Source of the DNA: CAIJXV01 sp964497135
GTDB taxonomy: Bacteria; Verrucomicrobiota; Kiritimatiellia; CAIKKV01; CAIJXV01
Assembly (NCBI GenBank): GCA_964497135.1
Contig: CAZCDO010000001.1
Coordinates: forward strand, 1 to 64,000
Length of the DNA stretch: 64,000 bases
Direction of reading: 5' to 3'
Shown one piece after another: positions 59,244-64,000 of this stretch (position 1 is its first letter; each line of letters begins with the position of its first letter). The translations under genes were made by a program, and so were the position numbers. The notes beneath the pieces are model-generated. The model was not told the DNA's origin. It saw nothing but the letters and a program-made list of their open reading frames with translations, and did no database searches.

Positions 59244-61862
59244 TCAAGGCACGACGGAAGAGCGGACGAACGTATTATCCGTCAAGATATCGTTCCGTGC
59301 GCCAGGGTTGCTCACCTTGGTGTCGCTGAACCGGTTCCCCAGCCACAGTCCCGAATACATGCCCTTGTCCCCATGCTGTTTGGACAGGGAAACCGGGCCG
59401 CCCAGGAACGTGTTGCCGCAGATGTAAGTCTCCGTCAGCGTCCCGAACGATGCCTTCACGGTCTTTCCGGTTTCGCCGAACGTGTTGTCCGCGAATTTCA
59501 TGTACTGGCTTCGGCCATACACGGTCAGGTTGTGCTTGATCGTGTTCCCGCTGAAGACGTGATTGAGCCCGGCGCAGACGATCAAGCCGCTGTGGGATTC
59601 AAAGGAGTTGTTGCGGATGAGATCGTCCTGCGAGAATTCCCAGCCGTCTTCCCAGTCGATGTCACAACCGGGCATCCGGCCGCCGTTCCGGCGGAAGATA
59701 TTGCCTTCGATCCGCCAGTTGATCCCCCCGCAGGCGGCAAAGCCGCAGGAGTAATTGTCTTCGATGATGCAGTTGCGAATATAATTCCGGATCGGCGGAT
59801 GGTAGTTCGTGAAGAAGCCGATCGCATTGTTAAAGTCGGGGTGTCCCTGGGTGATTGGCGCATCCCAATGCAGAACGACGTGTGCATAGCGGGCCGCCGC
59901 GGGTTTGGAGTATTTCCGATAGCTCAACCGCCCCCATCGGCGCTCCAGCAACGTCTTGTTCGAATCGTAGAAGAGGATGTCGTACACCCGCACCCGGAGG
60001 GTGTTGTAGCCCATGTAGCCCAGCGGAAGTCCCAGTTCGAAGGAGTCATGAAGGGGGGCGAGATCGAGGAACTCCTTGGTTCTCTGGACCAGCGGGGAGT
60101 CGATTTTGCCGCCTTGGGCGTCGAAATCGCCGAACTCAAGGTTCGTAAACTTCAGGGGAATGGGGCCCACGCCGACGGCTCCGGCGGATTGTTGTCCGAG
60201 CCGCGATGCCATGTTGAACCCGATCCCTTTTTTGACGGTGAGGGATTCGATCCCGTTGTTCGGCCCTTCTTCAAACGAGATGGCCAAGGCGCCTTCTGTT
60301 TTAGGGTCGTTTTTCCATTTCGGAAAAATAGCTTCTTTGAAATCCCGCTCGCCCAGAATCGTCCCGTTGCGCAGGCGGCAGTTCTCGAGCACCGTGGTAA
60401 TCTTCCCGCAAATCACCGGTTGATCGAAGAAGAGTTCCGCGCCGCCATTATCCATCCAAATCAACAGTTCCGAGCCGACCGAGTCGTAATCCGTTTGGGA
60501 ACGCAAACGATGTTCGAATTCGGTCGTGTTAAACCGTTGTCCCGTTATGTCGGAAATCCACAGGTTGCCAAAGTCATTGGACGCCACAATGGTCTTTCCC
60601 TGGTAGTAATTTAATTTAAACCGGACCGCAATCTTGAGACGAACGGCCGGGTTGGTCGCATGATTGACCACGGCGACCGGGCAGGAGAGAAGGATCGGCG
60701 CCCCGCGTTCGAGGACCCGAATCGTTTGATCCCGGGCGTCCTTCGCCGGAAGATCGCCGACGGGAATCGGTTTTGAGCGCAGGGAGGTGCTGCCCGCGGC
60801 GAAGTCGTATTTGTTCAGGGAGCGAGGCGACAGGGAGGGCCGCATGGCTGGTTGACCGGCCGGACTGAATGAGTCGAAAAGATTCGGCTGGTTGAGTTCC
60901 CGGAACCGGATCAGCGCATATCGGGCGTATCCATTCGGCCGGATTTGCCAGGTCGAACCATTCAGATCGATGATCAAGTTGCTTCGCATGGAAATGGACT
61001 GGAGGGGGTCCAGCACATAGAGCCCGGCGGGGAAAACGACTTTTCGATAGCCGTGCCGTTGTGCGTAGAGCAGAGCCGTGTTGATGCCGATCGAATTTTG
61101 AATCGATTGTTTCTCATCCGCGCGATCCCGGACGATGCCGAACTTGCCCAGCTCGACTTGATACGTTTCCGCGGGAGAGGGGTCGGCATCCGGTTTCGCA
61201 GCTTTCACGGAAACAGTGATGCTGTCCTTGCAGCCATTGGGGGTTCGGACGGTCAGGGTAACCCGGCCTTCGCCGACGGCTTTTGCGATGTTTGCGGAGT
61301 GTGCCTGAACCACTTGCGGATCGCTGGTCTCCAACGTATAGGGATTATCGTCGAAAACGCTGTAGGGCAGGCAGACGCCGACAATGCCAATCTCGTCGCC
61401 GACCGTCATTTCATCGATTTCATTCGCGATCCGAATGCCCTTGATGGTTCGCGGAGTCGCGTTTGTTGCCGCCGGCGGGCGGTCCCCGGCCACCTCGACG
61501 AGACAGTCCGCCGTCACCTCGGTATTGTCAGCCAGTGTCGCCGAAACCGTGAGGGCTCCCTCATGGATGGCTGTCACGAGCCCGTTTGAATTGACGGTTG
61601 CGAGTCCCGGATTGAACGAGGACCACTGGACACTCCGGTCGGAGTTCCTGACCTTTGCCTGCAGTTGGAAGGTACCCCCGACTTTCAGGGTCAGCCGGTT
61701 GCTGTTCAATACGATATCCGGCTTCGAGGCCTGCGGGGCCTCGGGACCGGCCGTGGGCTGAACGGGGGAAGGAGTCGTTTCCTTCACGATCGTACAGCCG
61801 ATCAGGGAAGCCCACAGGATGGCGGACAACAGGGTCAGACCCGGCAAACGGAAATGGCGCAT
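59244..61862 (-). CDS. Beta-helix lipoprotein with Ig-like (BIG_2) domains
   Basis: This 872-residue protein has a lipobox (ASLIGC, Cys23), so it is likely lipid-anchored. A Pro/Thr-rich linker is followed by two bacterial Ig-like BIG_2-type domains (about 50-125 and 140-225, with LTLKVGGTFQLQAKV and VNSNGLVTAIHEGALTVSAT). A right-handed beta-helix region with a pectate-lyase-3-type cap (about 240-320, YRKVVFPAGLYVLD) fills the rest, with Asn-rich rungs late in the protein (IRNCIIEDNY, IEGNIFRRNGG). Strong AAGGAGG precedes ATG 61862. It lies 27 bases after the GH36-like gene. A surface glycan-binding or lyase role is inferred. Confidence 0.82.
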   Translation of the reverse strand: MRHFRLPGLTLLSAILWASLIGCTIVKETTPSPVQPTAGPEAPQASKPDIVLNSNRLTLKVGGTFQLQAKVRNSDRSVQWSSFNPGLATVNSNGLVTAIHEGALTVSATLADNTEVTADCLVEVAGDRPPAATNATPRTIKGIRIANEIDEMTVGDEIGIVGVCLPYSVFDDNPYTLETSDPQVVQAHSANIAKAVGEGRVTLTVRTPNGCKDSITVSVKAAKPDADPSPAETYQVELGKFGIVRDRADEKQSIQNSIGINTALLYAQRHGYRKVVFPAGLYVLDPLQSISMRSNLIIDLNGSTWQIRPNGYARYALIRFRELNQPNLFDSFSPAGQPAMRPSLSPRSLNKYDFAAGSTSLRSKPIPVGDLPAKDARDQTIRVLERGAPILLSCPVAVVNHATNPAVRLKIAVRFKLNYYQGKTIVASNDFGNLWISDITGQRFNTTEFEHRLRSQTDYDSVGSELLIWMDNGGAELFFDQPVICGKITTVLENCRLRNGTILGERDFKEAIFPKWKNDPKTEGALAISFEEGPNNGIESLTVKKGIGFNMASRLGQQSAGAVGVGPIPLKFTNLEFGDFDAQGGKIDSPLVQRTKEFLDLAPLHDSFELGLPLGYMGYNTLRVRVYDILFYDSNKTLLERRWGRLSYRKYSKPAAARYAHVVLHWDAPITQGHPDFNNAIGFFTNYHPPIRNYIRNCIIEDNYSCGFAACGGINWRIEGNIFRRNGGRMPGCDIDWEDGWEFSQDDLIRNNSFESHSGLIVCAGLNHVFSGNTIKHNLTVYGRSQYMKFADNTFGETGKTVKASFGTLTETYICGNTFLGGPVSLSKQHGDKGMYSGLWLGNRFSDTKVSNPGARNDILTDNTFVRSSVVP

Positions 61863-61889
61863 TATTTTTCTCCTCCTTCTAACTCGATT

Positions 61890-63818
61890 TTATCCTTTGA
61901 ATTCAACCAACAGACTCGCATGGGGCCCCAGTTCAGCCTCGATCCTGCCGGATCGTGCAACAACGGGTTCGTCCGTCCAGAAATTTCGGCCGGTGCGGGA
62001 CGACAGGCCCAACGCCTTGAGATCCAGGGATACCGGCTTCTTTCGATCGCTCCAGTTCACGAGAAGGATCCGGACCCCGTGCCCGACCCGCTGATGCCAC
62101 TGGGCGGGATATTGTGCCGAGAATAAATCCAGCGCCACCCCCGCGGTGCCCCGCTCCGCGGCAACAGTCCGCCGCACGAGGTCCAATCCGGCGCTATTGA
62201 GCCGGGTCAGATCGTCGGACAGATTCACCGCGCCGCCGGAGATAATGACCAGGCTGAGCAGGGTTCGTGCTTCGGCTAATCCCATGGTGGCCAGTTTGAG
62301 ATCTTGCCAAGGGGCCCACGGCGCCTCCGGTTTGACGAAGACCGCGCACGGGTTGAGGCGCGCGAGGTCCGGGTCGTCGGAAGTCTCGGGACCGCGGGCG
62401 AGGGCGAAGTCCGGGTCATTTCCCCACCACCGTCCCTGTGCCCACCAGCGGGTGGCGATGGAGGCGACGTTCTCACACACGGAATCCCAGCGCGCATGGA
62501 TGTCGCTGGAGGTGCGCGCTTCGTCCACCAGTGCGGCGCCGGCGTGAAAATCATAGCCGCACCCCATCAGCTTCGCCCGGCCCTTCATGCCGGCTCGGGC
62601 GGCCTCCACCAGCATCCGGACAATGTGCCCGCGCGGCACCACCGGATCGGCGAAAATGGGGGCCTTGAGCGTTTGGATCAGGAAATCCAGCTTGAAGTAC
62701 TGGTATCCCATGGACGCATATCGGTCGAACAAGTCATGGATCCATTGCCTGGCCTTGGGTACGGTCGGGTCGAGCACGAACCCGTGCCGCTGCATGCAGG
62801 TGAAGGCCATGCAGGGCAGGCCGGAATTGCCGCGGGCCAGCATGTCCGGGTCCCATTGCGCAATGCGGGCATGCGGTTCCACGATGGATGGCGCGAACCA
62901 AAGCCCTGGCTCGAAGCCCAGGGCCGACAGCCGTTTGGCCATCCAGCCCATGCCGTGCGGGAAAAGCGGATTGGCATCCCATTCCCCATACGCATATTCC
63001 CAGCCATCGTCGATGATGATGCGCTTCACATGCCGGCGCAATACCGGGTCGGCGGCGATGAATTCCGCGTTTTTCAGCACGGCCTCTTCGCTGATGGTCC
63101 AGCGGTAATAGTCCCAGGAGTTCCAACCCGCAACCGGATCGACCGGTTTTTTAGGCGGGGGAGATTGCGCTTCGGCCCAGGCCTCCATGAGGCCATGGCC
63201 ATCGCCATCGGCAAAGAGCGACACCGGTTCCGAGCGCGGGGCCTTTACGGCGCGCCCCGACAGCGGGGTCGTGACGGACAAGTCCTTGATCCCGTCGCGG
63301 ATGCGGGCGGAGAGTCGCGTGGGGTTATCTTGCAGAAGGGGCAAACAGATTTGGAGCGTGATAGGACCCCGGGTGATCATCTGCTGATGATAACTCTCGA
63401 TCGTTTCTTCCTTCAAAATGGGTAAAGGGATCAACCGGCAACCGCCGGCCGAGCGTCCCTGGAGGAGGAGATGGTCAGCCTTCAAGCGGGCGACGTTCAG
63501 CGGCGCCAGATCCGTCACGTGCGCCCCTTTCGTCAGACGGCCCTGCATGTCGATCCGCACACCGGAAACACCCCGGGTATTCCGCACGGCGTTGAATATC
63601 AGTTCCCACCGGCCGGATCGCGTTCGACCCGTGAGGTGTACGATGTCCCCTTTTCGGGACGCACCGGTCCACGTCACCGGCTCGGACGCGCCGCCGTCGG
63701 ACATGACGCGCGCCTCGCAACCCGCCAGGCGAAACCCCGGCAGTTCCAGCGCATATTCGGGCCGCCCCGGCGTGACCGTCAGCGCGATTTTGCCCCATCG
63801 GTGTTTAAAGGATTTCAT
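61890..63818 (-). CDS. GH36/GH27-like alpha-galactosidase
   Basis: This 642-residue enzyme has an N-terminal beta-domain (about 1-200) and a clan GH-D barrel from about 230 (GWNSWDYYRW, IIIDDGWEYAYGEWD). The nucleophile Asp378 lies in YFKLDFL and the likely acid/base Asp439 in ARTSSDIHARWD, the two standard positions of GH27/GH36 enzymes. A C-terminal beta-sandwich ends near the stop. No signal peptide is present, so it probably acts in the cytoplasm on alpha-linked galactose or a related sugar. ATG 63818 is chosen because AGGAGAG lies upstream; the frame is open to 63866. It has its own promoter copy and begins the three-gene minus-strand operon. Confidence 0.85.
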   Translation of the reverse strand: MKSFKHRWGKIALTVTPGRPEYALELPGFRLAGCEARVMSDGGASEPVTWTGASRKGDIVHLTGRTRSGRWELIFNAVRNTRGVSGVRIDMQGRLTKGAHVTDLAPLNVARLKADHLLLQGRSAGGCRLIPLPILKEETIESYHQQMITRGPITLQICLPLLQDNPTRLSARIRDGIKDLSVTTPLSGRAVKAPRSEPVSLFADGDGHGLMEAWAEAQSPPPKKPVDPVAGWNSWDYYRWTISEEAVLKNAEFIAADPVLRRHVKRIIIDDGWEYAYGEWDANPLFPHGMGWMAKRLSALGFEPGLWFAPSIVEPHARIAQWDPDMLARGNSGLPCMAFTCMQRHGFVLDPTVPKARQWIHDLFDRYASMGYQYFKLDFLIQTLKAPIFADPVVPRGHIVRMLVEAARAGMKGRAKLMGCGYDFHAGAALVDEARTSSDIHARWDSVCENVASIATRWWAQGRWWGNDPDFALARGPETSDDPDLARLNPCAVFVKPEAPWAPWQDLKLATMGLAEARTLLSLVIISGGAVNLSDDLTRLNSAGLDLVRRTVAAERGTAGVALDLFSAQYPAQWHQRVGHGVRILLVNWSDRKKPVSLDLKALGLSSRTGRNFWTDEPVVARSGRIEAELGPHASLLVEFKG

Positions 63819-63844
63819 CGATAGACGTCTCTCCTGAAACGAAT

Positions 63845-63912
63845 ATTGTGGAACTTGCCGTCCCAATCATCAAGGCGCGATTTATGATATTTACATCCAA
63901 TTCATGATCCAG
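63845..63912 (-). promoter_or_regulatory. Putative AraC-type operator and promoter, copy 4
   Basis: Read on the minus strand, 63912 to 63873 matches the copy at 10586 in 25 of 40 ungapped positions, including the GATCATGAA and ATATCATAAA half-sites 20 bp apart. A -10-like CACAAT is at 63850-63845, the same spacing as in the other copies. It lies directly between the end of the partial gene at 63915 and the GH36-like gene. It is the most divergent of the four copies. Confidence 0.5.
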
Positions 63913-63914
63913 TT

Positions 63915-64000
63915 CTACTTTTTGTCGGGGCCGTCATATCCCACGAGGTCCGACAACAGCGGGGCCAAGGAACGGCGGAGACCGCCGGTATGGAGATGGC
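63915..64000 (-). CDS. C-terminal end of an unidentified gene
   Basis: On the minus strand the frame is open from the window edge to a TAG at 63915-63917. The 27 visible residues include LHTGGLRRSLAPLLSDL and end YDGPDKK. They read like a real protein end rather than a shadow. It is too short to identify. It lies just upstream of the promoter at 63845-63912 on the same strand. Confidence 0.45.
   Translation of the reverse strand, partial: HLHTGGLRRSLAPLLSDLVGYDGPDKK

Noticed and set aside
1..64000. tRNA, rRNA or CRISPR loci
   Set aside because: No T-loop-type sequence outside genes, no rRNA-like conserved stretch and no regularly spaced direct repeats were found by reading; a dedicated scan could still reveal a small RNA.

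Overview
The window is GC-rich, tightly packed and bacterial. Its content is large secreted right-handed beta-helix proteins, many glycoside hydrolases (GH20-, GH109-, GH123-, GH36- and GH1-like), heparinase II/III, DUF4874/DUF4832 and DUF2341/LamG proteins, FAD-dependent oxidoreductases, and AraC-type regulation. This mix is typical of polysaccharide-degrading members of the PVC superphylum (Kiritimatiellota, Lentisphaerota, Verrucomicrobiota or Planctomycetota). That placement is inference; no rRNA, tRNA, CRISPR array or phylogenetic marker was seen.

Layout. (1) 1-9740, plus strand: a carbohydrate cluster with two paralogous beta-helix proteins around a GH20/GH67-like glycosidase, then heparinase II/III, a nitrilase-superfamily hydrolase, a GH109-like Gfo/Idh/MocA protein and a small membrane protein. 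(2) 9741-10715: a non-coding stretch rich in repeats, with a MITE-like element, a perfect 26-bp inverted repeat, and a promoter. (3) 10716-21131: a 2595-residue secreted DUF2341/LamG/beta-helix/PKD protein followed directly by a twin-FAD oxidoreductase. (4) 21146-21792, minus strand: a VapBC-type toxin-antitoxin pair. (5) 21850-34519: a seven-gene, mostly overlapping membrane operon with two OPT-like integral membrane proteins, a fusion of a degenerate M28 peptidase with an FtsX permease, a MacB/FtsX permease, two MacB/LolD-type ATPases and a PqqD-like protein. (6) 34653-47788: a second glycan operon (large secreted TIM-barrel candidate, GH20, DUF4874/4832, GH123-like, secreted TPR protein, SGNH hydrolase). 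(7) 47821-48747, minus: an AraC-family regulator. (8) 48871-56173: further glycosidase-like genes, including two genes with internal deletions. (9) 56210-64000, minus: a GH36-like enzyme, a beta-helix lipoprotein, a secreted twin-FAD oxidoreductase, and the end of an unidentified gene.

How it works together. Repeated amino-sugar glycosidase families plus heparinase II/III suggest degradation of an amino-sugar and uronate-containing glycan, such as a glycosaminoglycan- or mucin-like polymer (inference). Four transcription units share an ungapped 68-bp promoter architecture: two 14-bp half-sites 20 bp apart, with a -10-like hexamer at identical spacing. It precedes 10716, 34653, the damaged 51046 unit and the minus-strand unit from 63818. 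This looks like one local regulon, plausibly controlled by the AraC-type protein encoded here. The seven-gene membrane operon is the strongest candidate for an uncharacterised system.
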